Part shown: in pieces, positions 8,363 through 15,581 of the stretch | Numbering within the stretch: the first letter of the stretch is position 1 | How the letters are laid out: each line of letters begins with the position of its first letter | Source of the DNA: Pseudomonadota bacterium | Lineage (GTDB): Bacteria > Pseudomonadota > Alphaproteobacteria > Rhizobiales > Devosiaceae | DNA length: 28,350 nucleotides | Direction of reading: 5' to 3' | Assembly (NCBI GenBank): GCA_023433985.1 | Contig: JAEYTN010000314.1 | Location: 1 to 28,350 of the forward strand | Made by a program: the position numbers and the translations under genes | Notes under the pieces: model-generated | Seen by the model: only the letters and a program-made list of their open reading frames with translations | What the model was told of the DNA's origin: nothing | The model's database searches: none

Positions 8363-8680
8363 ATGCGCTACGAGCAATTTTCCGACCTGTGTGTCAGCGA
8401 GACTATGGCCCGATGGCCCCCGACCATCGGCGTGTTTATCGACTACGGCCTGCACTGCATTGGCTGCCCCATCGGGGTGTTCCACAACCTTGTCGACGCC
8501 GCCGAGGAGCACGGAGTGCCCCTTGAGGTTCTGGAACGTGAGATCGAGGCGGCGATTGTGGAGGCTACTGAAGCAGGCCCGGCGCGTGCCCGTCGCCGAT
8601 CAGCACCAACTGGTGCGCGTCCTTTACCAGCAGCTTCTGCCGCCCGCCTTCCACCAGCCCTGCGTGTTCCCAGGCGGTGA
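8363..8680 (+). CDS. DUF1858 domain protein (ScdA N-terminal-like, redox disulfide)
   Basis: A 105-residue protein. The first 70 residues match the DUF1858 / ScdA-N pattern: an N-terminal helix (VSETMARWPPTIGVFIDYGL) followed by the CxxC-type HCIGCPIG motif with Cys32 and Cys35, then amphipathic helices. Such domains occur with hybrid cluster proteins, Ric/ScdA iron-centre repair proteins and NO-stress genes, which suits the neighbouring nnrS. The ATG has a GAGGA ribosome site 8 nt upstream; an in-frame ATG at 8307 lacks one. The last 35 residues are Ala/Arg/Pro-rich and run antisense into the end of the regulator gene, so this tail may be an extension caused by loss of an earlier stop. Confidence 0.8.
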   Translation: MRYEQFSDLCVSETMARWPPTIGVFIDYGLHCIGCPIGVFHNLVDAAEEHGVPLEVLEREIEAAIVEATEAGPARARRRSAPTGARPLPAASAARLPPALRVPRR

Positions 8681-9278
8681 GAATCCGCGAGACCGTGTGA
8701 AGGGTGGTGCCGGTCATTTCGGCAACGTCCTGCTTGGATACGGGGAAGTCGATGCGGATGCCACCCGCTTCCTTCTTGCCCGACTGCTTCGCGAGCCGCA
8801 GTACCGCGTGCGCAACGCGCCTTTCCACTTCCTCGGTCGCAAACTCACGCAGCCGGGTGTGAGCCTCCTGCAGGCGACCGCCCATGGTCTGCATGACGTT
8901 GACTGCGAGGGTCGGATGCCGCTCCAGGATACCGTCCCAGGCTGTCATCGGCCAGGCGAGCGCGATGCTCTCGACGACCGCTGTTGAGGTGCCGGGGTAG
9001 TCGCTTCGCTGCAATGCCCTGGCAATGCCGAACAAGTCGCCTGGATTGACAATTCGGACGACCAGTTGTTGGCCCTCGGGCGTCACCTGAGTCACTCGCA
9101 ATCGCCCATTCAGCAATACGAAAAAAAGCTGTGCCGGCGCCCCCTGTTCAAACACGACTCTGCCCGGCGAGTAGCGCCGGCTTACGGCGAAGGCGAGCAC
9201 ATCATCGAGCTCCGCATCGCTCATGCGGGTGAACAGCGGCATTTGCCTGACGACGCTGCGGTCGATGTTGGCGTTCAA
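8565..9278 (-). CDS. Crp/Fnr family transcriptional regulator (DNR/NnrR-like)
   Basis: A 237-residue protein. The N-terminal cyclic-nucleotide-binding-like β-barrel (about 15-125) includes PGRVVFEQGAPAQLFFVLLNGRL and NPGDLFGIARAL. A dimerisation helix follows (MQTMGGRLQEAHTRLREFAT). The C-terminal winged HTH carries the family motif VSKQDVAEMTGTTLHTVSRIL (recognition helix about 190-203) and WEHAGLV. The N-terminal Cys cluster of FNR is absent, so an Fe-S oxygen sensor is unlikely; a haem-based NO sensor of the DNR type fits the nnrS context. The frame opens with TTG at 9278; the first internal ATG at 9242 (MPLFTRMSDAEL) is an alternative start. The 3' end overlaps the convergent DUF1858 gene by 116 bp. 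Confidence 0.88.
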   Translation of the reverse strand: MNANIDRSVVRQMPLFTRMSDAELDDVLAFAVSRRYSPGRVVFEQGAPAQLFFVLLNGRLRVTQVTPEGQQLVVRIVNPGDLFGIARALQRSDYPGTSTAVVESIALAWPMTAWDGILERHPTLAVNVMQTMGGRLQEAHTRLREFATEEVERRVAHAVLRLAKQSGKKEAGGIRIDFPVSKQDVAEMTGTTLHTVSRILTAWEHAGLVEGGRQKLLVKDAHQLVLIGDGHAPGLLQ

Positions 9279-9282
9279 AAAG

Positions 9283-9311
9283 GGTTCTCCCGGCGAAACA
9301 GCCGGAGAACC
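9283..9311 (-). promoter_or_regulatory. leader hairpin at the regulator start (SD-sequestering or attenuator)
   Basis: On the minus strand the arms GGTTCTCCGGC and GCCGGGAGAACC can form an 11-bp stem with one bulged G and a 6-nt loop. The right arm contains the GGGAG Shine-Dalgarno of the TTG start and is followed directly by CTTTTTG, so it also looks like an intrinsic terminator. It could control translation or elongation of the regulator mRNA; if it is a plain terminator, the internal ATG start would be preferred. Confidence 0.55.
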
Positions 9312-9815
9312 TAACTACGCGACGAGCCGAGATGCAACCTACTCCCGACGCACCCCATGAAGACGGGGCGCTGAACTTTGCGCCATGTGTGGACGGCTCC
9401 GGGTTGGCAAGAGCTTTTTGACCTGCTGCACTGTCGCTGGTCGGAGCTGCCATGTGTCCGGCCTTCAAGTGCGGCACTCGACGATGACCGCTGGCCATAA
9501 TGCTCTCCGCGGATCAGGTCCCGGTCAAAAGCCCGCGCTCGAAGCGCCCTGGCGCAAGTGGGTTGTCCTGGCCCGTGGCCGACTGGCATGGGTGCGTTAC
9601 AGGTCCGGCCCTGGTGATCATACCTTGCTGCTTATAGGGCGGTTCTTGCCGCCTTCGTGTCGCTAAGAGCGTACCGCAACGACCGCCCGGACAACGCTGT
9701 TGGGATGGGCAGGCATGGGCCATGAGTGGGCTGGCGGGGTCGCCCGAGTGGCTGGCTTAGGCCACTAGCCGCGCTTGTCCCAGCGCGTAACGTCGAGTTT
9801 CGAAAGACTGCTTAG
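9312..9815. other. non-coding stretch between the regulator gene and the IS element
   Basis: About 500 bp without a convincing gene. The open frames here have no ribosome sites and give Cys/Arg/Trp-rich translations typical of non-coding GC-rich DNA. I found no tRNA fragment, terminator with a T-run, or FNR-type dyad. The left flank of the insertion sequence starts at its right end. Confidence 0.6.
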
Positions 9816-9837
9816 GGCCGATTGTGTTGATTTAGTC
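9816..9837 (+). repeat. left terminal inverted repeat of the IS element
   Basis: GGCCGAT, three variable bases, then GTTGATTTAGTC. It matches the right repeat at 19 of 22 positions in inverted orientation. Confidence 0.85.
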
Positions 9838-9899
9838 GGTGGTTGATCGGGCGTCGTGGTCGTGATTCCGTCCTCCGGGTAGCGGAGGGGGATGCGGCG

Positions 9900-11263
9900 A
9901 TGATGGGGATGCAGGTTGAGCCGGCGCAACTGTTCTACGAGTTCCGGCTCGATGACCATGTTCCTGATGATCACCCGCTGCGGAGGATCGACCGGTTCCT
10001 CGACCTCGACAGCGTTCGATCCGAGCTGAAGCCATTCTACAGCAGCATCGGGCGGCCCTCGATCGATCCGGAACTGATGATGCGGATGCTGATCGTGGGC
10101 TACTGCATGGGCATCCGCTCGGAGCGGCGGCTGTGCGAGGAGGTGCATCTTAATTTGGCGTATCGATGGTTCTGCCGGCTCGGCTTGGACGGCAAGGTGC
10201 CGGACCACTCGACCTTCTCGCGCAACCGGCACGGCCGCTTCCGGCAGAGCGATATCCTGAGGCACCTGTTCGAGACGGTGGTCGAGCGCTGCCTGCGCGA
10301 GGGGCTGGTCGGTGGCGAGGGCTTCGCGGTCGACGCCAGCCTGGTCGCCGCTGACGCCAACAAGCAGCGTTCCGTACCGGGGGAGGAGTGGCAAGCTAAT
10401 GCCGATGCCGGACGGGCCGTGCGGGAGTATCTCACCACCCTCGACGATGCGGCCTTCGGCGCGGCCAGCGAGACGACGCCGAAGTTCATCTCGCCGTCTG
10501 ACCCGGCGGCGCAGTGGACGGGAGCGCACAAGGGCCACGCCTTCTTCGCCTATGCCACCAACTATCTGATCGACACCGACAACGCGATCATCCTCGATGT
10601 CGAGGCGAGCCGGGCCATCCGCCAAGCCGAGGTCGGCGCCTCGCGCACCATGCTCGACCGCACTGCCGAGCGCTTCGGGTTGAAGCCTCGGAGCCTCGTC
10701 GCCGACAGCGCCTACGGCTCGGCCGAGAACCTGGCCTGGCTGGTCAAGCAGCGCGGCATCGCACCGCACATCCCTGTGTTCGACAAGTCGGGCCGCACCG
10801 ACGGCACCTTCTCGCGCTCCGACTTCGCCTTCGACCCTGAGCAGGATCGCTACACGTGCCGGCGGGCAAGCACCTGGTGCAGTTCCATCGCACCTATGCC
10901 ACACCGCGCTCCGGCATCACCAAAGAGGGGACGCGCATCTATCGCGCCAGCAAGCGCGACTGCGATGCCTGCCCGCTCAAGCCCAGGTGCTGCCCCAACT
11001 CCCCGGCCCGCAAGATCCCGCGTGACCTCGACGAGGATGCCCGCGACGTGGCCCGCGCCTTGGCCAACACGCCTGCCTATGAACGCTCACGGCACCGGCG
11101 CAAAAAGGTCGAGATGCTGTTCGCCCACCTCAAGCGAATCCTCCGGCTCGGCCGCCTCCGGCTGCGCGGACCATGCGGCGCTCGCGACGAATTCCTGCTC
11201 GCCGCAACCGCCCAGAATCTCCGAAAGCTCGCAAAGATGAGGCCGATGACCGCTCTGGCATAA
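9900..11263 (+). pseudogene. IS1182-like DDE transposase, single frameshift
   Basis: The N-terminal DUF772-type domain (QLFYEFRLDDHVPDDHPLRR, MGIRSERRLCEEV, DHSTFSRNRHGRF) and the DDE core are readable: Asp in FAVDASLVAADANK, Asp in VADSAYGSAENLAWL, Glu in KKVEMLFAHLKRIL. The first frame runs from ATG 9900 to TGC at 10857-10859 (…EQDRYTC). The conserved continuation PAGKHLVQFHRTYATPRSG is in the -1 frame and runs to a stop at 11263, including the Cys-rich CDACPLKPRCC. One missing base (expected TGCCCGGCG, seen TGCCGGCG) explains this. There is no slippery heptamer, so programmed frameshifting is unlikely, but a sequencing error cannot be excluded. Left unshifted, the first frame runs on as an Arg/Pro/Ser-rich tail to 11240. 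Confidence 0.88.
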
Positions 11264-11357
11264 GGCCCGAGGGAGATCCGGCGGCACCCTCGCCGCCGAG
11301 CCAGGCTCACCCAGCATGAACGCGCCTCTCAGCAACCCCGAACGCAGCCCAATCGCA

Positions 11358-11379
11358 GACTAAATCAACGATATCGGCC
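11358..11379 (-). repeat. right terminal inverted repeat of the IS element
   Basis: The reverse complement begins GGCCGATATC and ends GTTGATTTAGTC, matching the left repeat at 19 of 22 positions. Confidence 0.85.
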
Positions 11380-11411
11380 AATAGCAGCCATTCAGGTGTG
11401 CGGTTGTCACA

Positions 11412-11924
11412 TCAGGGTTTTTGACCGATCGCCGCTCGCGTCACGTCGAACACAAGCAAACCTGGATGTGACGTGTTGTGACCAAAGCTGTGACGTAGCA
11501 TGGACACATCGCTTCTAGGCAGAAGACGGGCCAACTCTGCGCCGAACTTCTCGTAGGACAGGCCCCAGATGACGATGTTCTTGGGCTCGAAGGGATTGGC
11601 GGCCAAGCGTTCGCGGTTTTTGCGAATCAGATCCCAGCGGGCCTTCTCGGCGGCAGCGACGGTGTTGGTGTCACCCACGATGGTCAGCAAGTCGCCGGCA
11701 ACGTCGCCCTCATAGGCTGCACTGGTGACGAAGCAATAGGCGCCCTCGTTGAAGCAGACAGGAACTACCAGCGTCACGCCCTGCGGTACAACGCCTGCCT
11801 GCTGGGCTGTCTTGTTCCGCGCATGCCGGAGGGCGGCTTCGGCGTTCGTAACAGCCGCGTAATCGCCATCGGTAGCGAGTGCCGCGCCAGTCAACATCGT
11901 CCAGGCCAGTAGCGACTTCAACAA
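11412..11924 (-). CDS. predicted secreted protein, function unknown
   Basis: A 170-residue protein from a TTG start with a well-placed Shine-Dalgarno (AGGGGG, 7 nt). This start puts a lysine and a hydrophobic stretch (SLLAWTMLTGAALA) at the N-terminus, ending in an ALA-type signal peptidase site before TDGDYAA. The open frame extends to a GTG at 11957, but that start would bury the signal peptide. The mature part has Ala-rich helices, two cysteines (VPVCFNEGAYC) that could form a disulfide, and a C-terminal region with RSDVSMLRHSFGHN. I do not recognise the family. It stands alone next to the IS element, so I cannot say whether it is chromosomal or part of the accessory region. Confidence 0.6.
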   Translation of the reverse strand: MLKSLLAWTMLTGAALATDGDYAAVTNAEAALRHARNKTAQQAGVVPQGVTLVVPVCFNEGAYCFVTSAAYEGDVAGDLLTIVGDTNTVAAAEKARWDLIRKNRERLAANPFEPKNIVIWGLSYEKFGAELARLLPRSDVSMLRHSFGHNTSHPGLLVFDVTRAAIGQKP

Positions 11925-12039
11925 TTCAGCGCCCCCTACAATCCAGCGGGACACCACTTCAGGACGAAGCGAGCTTCAACGCGGGCGCCGGCTCCCCATG
12001 CCCATCGTCGCGCGTCGGCTGGGCGCAGCTGGCGCAATG

Positions 12040-12160
12040 CAACCATAATTACATTTAGAATGAAATCAAAGTAAGTAAACGCATACTTATCAATAAAGGA
12101 GCGCGGGATGTCGATTTATACGTAGTAGTTATTGAAATCCAGCGCATATATATGACAGTT
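12040..12160. other. AT-rich gap at the start of the accessory gene block
   Basis: About 120 bp of clearly AT-rich sequence (ATAATTACATTTAGAATG…, TATATATG) in an otherwise GC-rich neighbourhood, between the secreted-protein gene and the NYN cluster. It contains a strong Shine-Dalgarno (AAAGGAG) followed by a five-codon ORF (ATG at 12109), and no convincing -35/-10 pair. It may hold the promoter of the next genes or mark an integration boundary. Confidence 0.4.
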
Positions 12161-12233
12161 CCATCGTCATTTGCGTTGCGTTGTGCGCTCGAGTTGTGGC
12201 GCCTAAGCGCCATTCAGCTAAGGAGCTCCGCCG

Positions 12234-12458
12234 TTGACCGAAAAGAAAAGCCACGTGTACCTGAGGTGCGACGAAATCCTCAGGGGGCTGAAGGTAGCTG
12301 CCGCCCAACTTGGCGTGACAGTGACCGACCTAGTGTCGGATGTCCTGTTCGAACTCCCCTACGACGTACACCACGTGCCACCCGGCGTGACCGGTGCGGA
12401 GGCGCTGAAGGTGCTGAGAGAGCTTCGCAAAAGGCGACGTGAGGGCGGGACGCGCTGA
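12234..12458 (+). CDS. small basic protein, first gene of the NYN cluster
   Basis: A 74-residue protein from TTG with a good ribosome site (AAGGAG, 8 nt). The N-terminal SHVYLRCDEILRGLKVAAAQLG looks like a β-strand plus helix, the next part (VTVTDLVSDVLFEL) is another helix, and the C-terminus is strongly basic (LRELRKRRREGG). Size and pattern suggest a small DNA-binding protein, possibly of ribbon-helix-helix type, but I cannot assign a family. It is followed after 76 bp by the next gene in the same direction. Confidence 0.6.
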   Translation: MTEKKSHVYLRCDEILRGLKVAAAQLGVTVTDLVSDVLFELPYDVHHVPPGVTGAEALKVLRELRKRRREGGTR

Positions 12459-12534
12459 TCGGAGGACGCCATAGCAGAGCACCCGTGCACTCCATCGCTA
12501 TAGCTAACTCATCACACAAGCTACTAGAGGAAAA

Positions 12535-12939
12535 ATGAATACCACCCCTGCCTTTGCATGCGCCGCTTACCTCAGTGCAAGTATCCAGCGGCTCCAGCCT
12601 CCCAAGTCCATCGAGCAGATTGCCCACGAGGCGGGCTTCAGGAGGGCAGTCATGCTCGAAGCCGTCCTTTCCGGAGAGGTGGCTCTGCCCATGGACCGCA
12701 CTTTCCACCTTGCAGGAGTTGTTCGCTGCGATCGCGCCGAGCTGTTCAAGTTGGCCATGAAGGACCACCGCCTGGACAGGACGCTATTGCCGATGCTTGA
12801 GGCCCTCGACGAGTTCATGGTAACCGAGGAGGAACTGCACCTCCTCGGCTTGGTGCGCAAGCGCCTTGCGGGTCGCGATCTGTTCATGACCGACGCGGTC
12901 GAGGAGTGGGTGGAGACCTTCCCGCCGGAGGCCACTTGA
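12535..12939 (+). CDS. HTH-like protein coupled to the NYN gene
   Basis: A 134-residue α-helical protein from an ATG with ribosome site GAGGAAAA. Residues about 24-70 (IEQIAHEAGFRRAVMLEAVLSG, then VALPMDRTFHLAGVVRCD and RAELFKLAMKDH) have the layout of an XRE/Cro-like fold: helix-turn-helix, then the 'start position' and 'which residue' helices. The C-terminal half (LDEFMVTEEELHLLGLVRKRLAG) is helical and acidic. The stop overlaps the likely TTG start of the NYN gene (TTGA), so the two are translationally coupled. Its role as a regulator or antitoxin-like partner is inference. Confidence 0.65.
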   Translation: MNTTPAFACAAYLSASIQRLQPPKSIEQIAHEAGFRRAVMLEAVLSGEVALPMDRTFHLAGVVRCDRAELFKLAMKDHRLDRTLLPMLEALDEFMVTEEELHLLGLVRKRLAGRDLFMTDAVEEWVETFPPEAT

Positions 12940-13706
12940 CCGCCTGGTACAATGCGTTCTGCCGTGGGTTGGCCACTCTTGTGAGCGGCCAGTCCCACCG
13001 TGTCGCCATCTTCATCGATGCTGATAACGTCCCTCCACGCGTTGGCGACGCTCTATTGAGCTACGCGAGGACGTTCGGGCGCATCGCGCATGCCGAGTTG
13101 TTCGCCAACTTCGCTGGCGGAGCAATGGCGGGCTGGGCAGGGCAGGTTAGGCAACATGGTTTCGTCTGCCGCCACATCTTCAGTGCCAGCGGCAGGAACG
13201 CAGCAGACACGGCTCTGACAGTAGCCGCGATGGATCACCTCCATCGTGGCGCTGCCAAGACCTACGTTATCGTGACGTCCGACGCCGATCTCGCCCCGCT
13301 TGCCCATAGAATACGAACGCAGGGAGCGCAGATACACGGCGTGGGTTCCCAGCACGCGGCCAAAGCATTCCAGCAGGCTTGCGATCGCTTTGTCGCCCTT
13401 GCCGACCTTGACGCAGCCATCAAGGGGAGGGCGCCCGCTGGCGTCATTCCAGCAGACCTATGGCAGCACGGACCAAGGGAAGCCGAGGACCACATCCTTG
13501 CCGCTATGGTCCGCCTCGGCGGTGCCCGGGACTGGATCGAGATCTCTCGTCTCAGTCACGAGCTGGCGAAGTCCTATGGTCGTTTCGATCCCCGCGCCTT
13601 CAGTCGACGCAGCCTCACGGCACTGCTCGAAGCTCTCGACAGCGTGACGGTTGACCGTACGTCCCGCCCGGGGCGGGTGCGTGTTGCCCTGCAGCGCAGC
13701 GAGTAG
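12936..13706 (+). CDS. NYN domain protein (PIN-like RNase) with C-terminal LOTUS/OST-HTH-like domain
   Basis: About 256 residues from the TTG overlapping the previous stop (Shine-Dalgarno GGAGG, 4 nt); a GTG at 12981 (SGQSHRVAIFIDADN) is an equally plausible start. The NYN/DUF88 (LabA-like) fold is clear: FIDADN with Asp28 and Asp30, GRNAADTAL with Asp91, and TSDADLAPL at about 114-122, all acidic metal-site positions of the PIN-like nuclease superfamily. After a linker, EAEDHILAAMVRLGGARDWIEISRLSHELAKSYGRFDPRAFSR… fits the C-terminal OST-HTH/LOTUS domain often fused to NYN. Predicted activity is metal-dependent RNA cleavage. With the two small genes upstream it forms a compact three-gene unit. 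No regulatory site was recognised. Confidence 0.85.
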   Translation: MTAWYNAFCRGLATLVSGQSHRVAIFIDADNVPPRVGDALLSYARTFGRIAHAELFANFAGGAMAGWAGQVRQHGFVCRHIFSASGRNAADTALTVAAMDHLHRGAAKTYVIVTSDADLAPLAHRIRTQGAQIHGVGSQHAAKAFQQACDRFVALADLDAAIKGRAPAGVIPADLWQHGPREAEDHILAAMVRLGGARDWIEISRLSHELAKSYGRFDPRAFSRRSLTALLEALDSVTVDRTSRPGRVRVALQRSE

Positions 13707-13802
13707 GAATGGCTGTGGTTTCGTACAGGGGAAGAGTGAAGTCTTAGGTTTTCCGTGATCAGCGCATGGGAGTGCGTCGGGGGTCCGGCATGGTCGGGGC
13801 GC

Positions 13803-13891
13803 CTAACCTCCTCTCCCGGGGGGTTAGTCGTGCTCACCCCAACAAGATGGACTAGGACTAAAGGGGGTGGTATACACATAAACACACCCCC
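13803..13891 (+). promoter_or_regulatory. inverted repeats upstream of the small serine recombinase
   Basis: Two inverted repeats lie in the 205-bp gap: CTAACC (13803-13808) with GGTTAG (13822-13827), and GGGGGTG (13863-13869) with CACCCCC (13885-13891). The second ends 21 bp before the recombinase ATG, which has no strong ribosome site. Short repeats GACTAG occur at 13850 and within the start region. The gap could be a regulatory leader or a resolution/crossover site for the recombinase; the sequence alone does not decide. Confidence 0.4.
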
Positions 13892-13911
13892 TCCTCCTGA
13901 GCACCCCTAGT

Positions 13912-14667
13912 ATGACTAGCAGCCCGAAGCCAAAGACAAAGCCCGCCGTCTCCTTCCGTAGGGTCTCCACCGACCGACAAAACGACGAGGGCATCGGCCT
14001 TGAACTGCAGAAGCGTGCGATCGACGGCTTCGCTTCTGCAGCCGGCTACCGGGTGGTGGAGGAGTATGTCGAGGGTGGGGTCTCTGGCGGCGCTGCATTG
14101 GGTAAGAGGCCAGTCCTACGCAGTGCACTGGATCATGCTCGCCGGCTTGGTGCTCCACTTATCGTCGATGGTCTTTCACGGCTTTCGAGAGATACCGGCG
14201 CCATGGAGGAGATCGTGCGCGAGTTTGGCGTCCAGATCGTCTCTGCACGTGATGGTGACGTGGATGAGGCTATCGCTCTTGGCCAGGTTGCACGGGCTCA
14301 GAAAGAGCGTGAGCTGATCGGCGAGCGCACCCGCCACAAGTTGCAGCAGCTGAAGTCACAGGGAGTGGTCCTGGGCAACCAAACCAACCTCCCGGAGGCC
14401 CAGAAGCGGGGCGCTGAGAGCAACGTCTTGGCTAAGCGGCAGAAGGCGCTGGAGATACTACGGGTGCTCGAGGAAGCGGGCCTTGGCGACAACGTCACTG
14501 CTCGAGAAGTTGCCGATGCGCTAAACCAGCGTGGGGTCGTTAGCCGCACAGGGCTCACCTGGAACAGGACGAGTGTTAGGGGACCTCTCCGGGAAGCCCG
14601 TCTGATCGCGCTGGAGAAGCCCAACCAGTCGCTCACCGACAACCCTAATTTCGGTCGCTTCGCGTAG
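13912..14667 (+). CDS. small serine recombinase (resolvase/invertase family)
   Basis: A 251-residue protein. The catalytic domain begins SFRRVSTDRQ (Ser19 nucleophile), then GLELQKRAIDGFA, YVEGGVSGG, RPVLRSALDHARRLGAPLIVDGLSRLSRD and the E-helix region ALGQVARAQKERELIGERTR, all typical of the resolvase family. The C-terminal part (about 175-235) contains TAREVADALNQRGVVSRTGLTWNRTSV, the DNA-binding region found in recombinase-domain proteins. It is shorter than large serine integrases and lacks the zinc ribbon and coiled coil. It probably catalyses resolution or inversion of local sites. The convergent gene at 14704 starts its stop codon 37 bp after this one. Confidence 0.88.
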   Translation: MTSSPKPKTKPAVSFRRVSTDRQNDEGIGLELQKRAIDGFASAAGYRVVEEYVEGGVSGGAALGKRPVLRSALDHARRLGAPLIVDGLSRLSRDTGAMEEIVREFGVQIVSARDGDVDEAIALGQVARAQKERELIGERTRHKLQQLKSQGVVLGNQTNLPEAQKRGAESNVLAKRQKALEILRVLEEAGLGDNVTAREVADALNQRGVVSRTGLTWNRTSVRGPLREARLIALEKPNQSLTDNPNFGRFA

Positions 14668-14703
14668 GTGCAGCGAAGGCGGTGGCCGGAACGCAGGTGG
14701 CTG

Positions 14704-15120
14704 TCAGCCCGAGGCTCGCTTCAGCCTCTTCAGCAGCTCGCGGGTTCGCGTCGCCGTAAAGGGCAGTCCAGTATACGTCGTCAACCCGGCCCGGTTGAGC
14801 GCGATCGCCAGGTCGAAGTCGGATATCTGCGGCTTCACGGCACGCTGCCTTTCGATCTCGACCTTGAGCCGTTCCAACCGCACTTTGTTGTCTATGGCGC
14901 GCTTCTCGTTCGCCCGCGGCAGGAAGCGCGCCGCACGCTCGGTCGGTGTCATTGGCTTGGGCAGGATCGTGTACCCCGGCAACAGGCTGGCGCCGATAGC
15001 AGGGTCGGCGTTCAGCTTGGCTAGCAGCAGGGCCACAGCATTCGCCGTCTCGAGGTCGGGATCGTGCCCTGTGGGTGGGGCGGTGATCGACTCCGATAGT
15101 GCACTCTTCTCCACTCTCAT
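14704..15120 (-). CDS. recombinase C-terminal-like protein without catalytic domain
   Basis: A 138-residue protein from an ATG with a strong Shine-Dalgarno (AGGAGG, 5 nt); longer frames to 15339 are unlikely. The N-terminus is polar (MRVEKSALSESITAPPTGHD) and the middle is basic and helical (PTERAARFLPRANEKRAIDN). The C-terminus, DFDLAIALNRAGLTTYTGLPFT…TRELLKRLKR, closely resembles the DNA-binding part of the neighbouring serine recombinase (EVADALNQRGVVSRTGLTW…VRGPLREAR). No catalytic serine domain is present. It could be a helper or directionality factor, a competitor for the recombinase sites, or a domain remnant. Its strong ribosome site and promoter argue that it is expressed. Confidence 0.6.
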   Translation of the reverse strand: MRVEKSALSESITAPPTGHDPDLETANAVALLLAKLNADPAIGASLLPGYTILPKPMTPTERAARFLPRANEKRAIDNKVRLERLKVEIERQRAVKPQISDFDLAIALNRAGLTTYTGLPFTATRTRELLKRLKRASG

Positions 15121-15181
15121 CCTCTCCTCCTGGTACGAGTTCGACCGGTCCCAGATGACACGCAGCAAGCCGAACGACTGC

Positions 15182-15205
15182 ATTATACTTAAGACTGTGG
15201 TTAAG
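15182..15205 (-). promoter_or_regulatory. promoter and dyad upstream of the recombinase-like gene
   Basis: On the minus strand a perfect -10 hexamer TATAAT (15187-15182) lies about 60 bp before the ATG. An inverted repeat CTTAA-N8-TTAAG (15188-15205) sits directly upstream of it, between -10 and -35, where a repressor or activator could bind. The -35 is weak. Confidence 0.45.
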
Positions 15206-15353
15206 TTTTGACCGGGCCAGTGATAGCTGACCCTGGTGTCGGCAGGCGCCATCGCTTGCTGGCGTTGTTGGATCGAGCTTAACTTCAGGCGCCTGCCACA
15301 AGGGTCGGCACCTGCGCGATGACATCGAGGAACGACCATGCAAAGCTCGGCCC

Positions 15354-15581
15354 ATGTTCAACAGATCGGCTCAAGTGGCCGGGCTCGATGAAGAGGTGCA
15401 TCCCGTGGTGTGGCTAGCGATCCTGTGCCCACCCTTGGCGCTTCTGCTGTTGGCCATGAGAGCCGGCAAGAAGGACCTTCCCCGTCATGAGGGAGGTGAC
15501 CTTGTGTTCTGGCGCGCAGCGCTGATCTGGCTTCCGGCGGGGGCGTTGGTGGTATGGCTGGCGGCCCAGCTAAGCGGGTAG
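15354..15581 (+). CDS. small two-helix membrane protein, unknown
   Basis: A 75-residue protein with two transmembrane segments (VVWLAILCPPLALLLLAM and ALIWLPAGALVVWLAAQL) joined by a short charged loop (RAGKKDLPRHEGGD). The ATG at 15354 has no good ribosome site. An alternative is a GTG at codon 18 or 19, preceded by AGAGG. A 17-codon ORF (ATG 15339, ribosome site GAGGAA) overlaps the first part and could couple translation. Family unknown; two-helix proteins of this size occur among superinfection, holin-like and toxin-like proteins, but nothing here identifies the role. Confidence 0.5.
   Translation: MFNRSAQVAGLDEEVHPVVWLAILCPPLALLLLAMRAGKKDLPRHEGGDLVFWRAALIWLPAGALVVWLAAQLSG

Larger units (their letters stand above)
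9816..11379 (+). mobile_element. IS1182-family-like insertion sequence, 1.56 kb
   Basis: A single transposase gene is flanked by inverted repeats that match at 19 of 22 positions (9816-9837 and 11358-11379 reversed; both begin GGCCGAT and end GTTGATTTAGTC). Size and the one-ORF layout fit IS1182. The flanking bases (CTTAG on the left, AATAG on the right) do not give a convincing target-site duplication, so the exact ends could shift by a few bases. The transposase is frameshifted, so this copy is probably immobile on its own. Confidence 0.85.

Noticed and set aside
9385..9666. A 93-codon open frame between the regulator and the IS element
   Set aside because: No ribosome site and non-coding composition.
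12109..12126. A five-codon ORF with a strong ribosome site
   Set aside because: Too short to judge; it may be a leader peptide, but nothing following it supports attenuation.
9279..12233. A partial tRNA-Met copy that would mark the left end of the island
   Set aside because: I looked for the 3' half sequence (for example GGATTTGAACCC or GGAGGAGGGATT) and did not find it.
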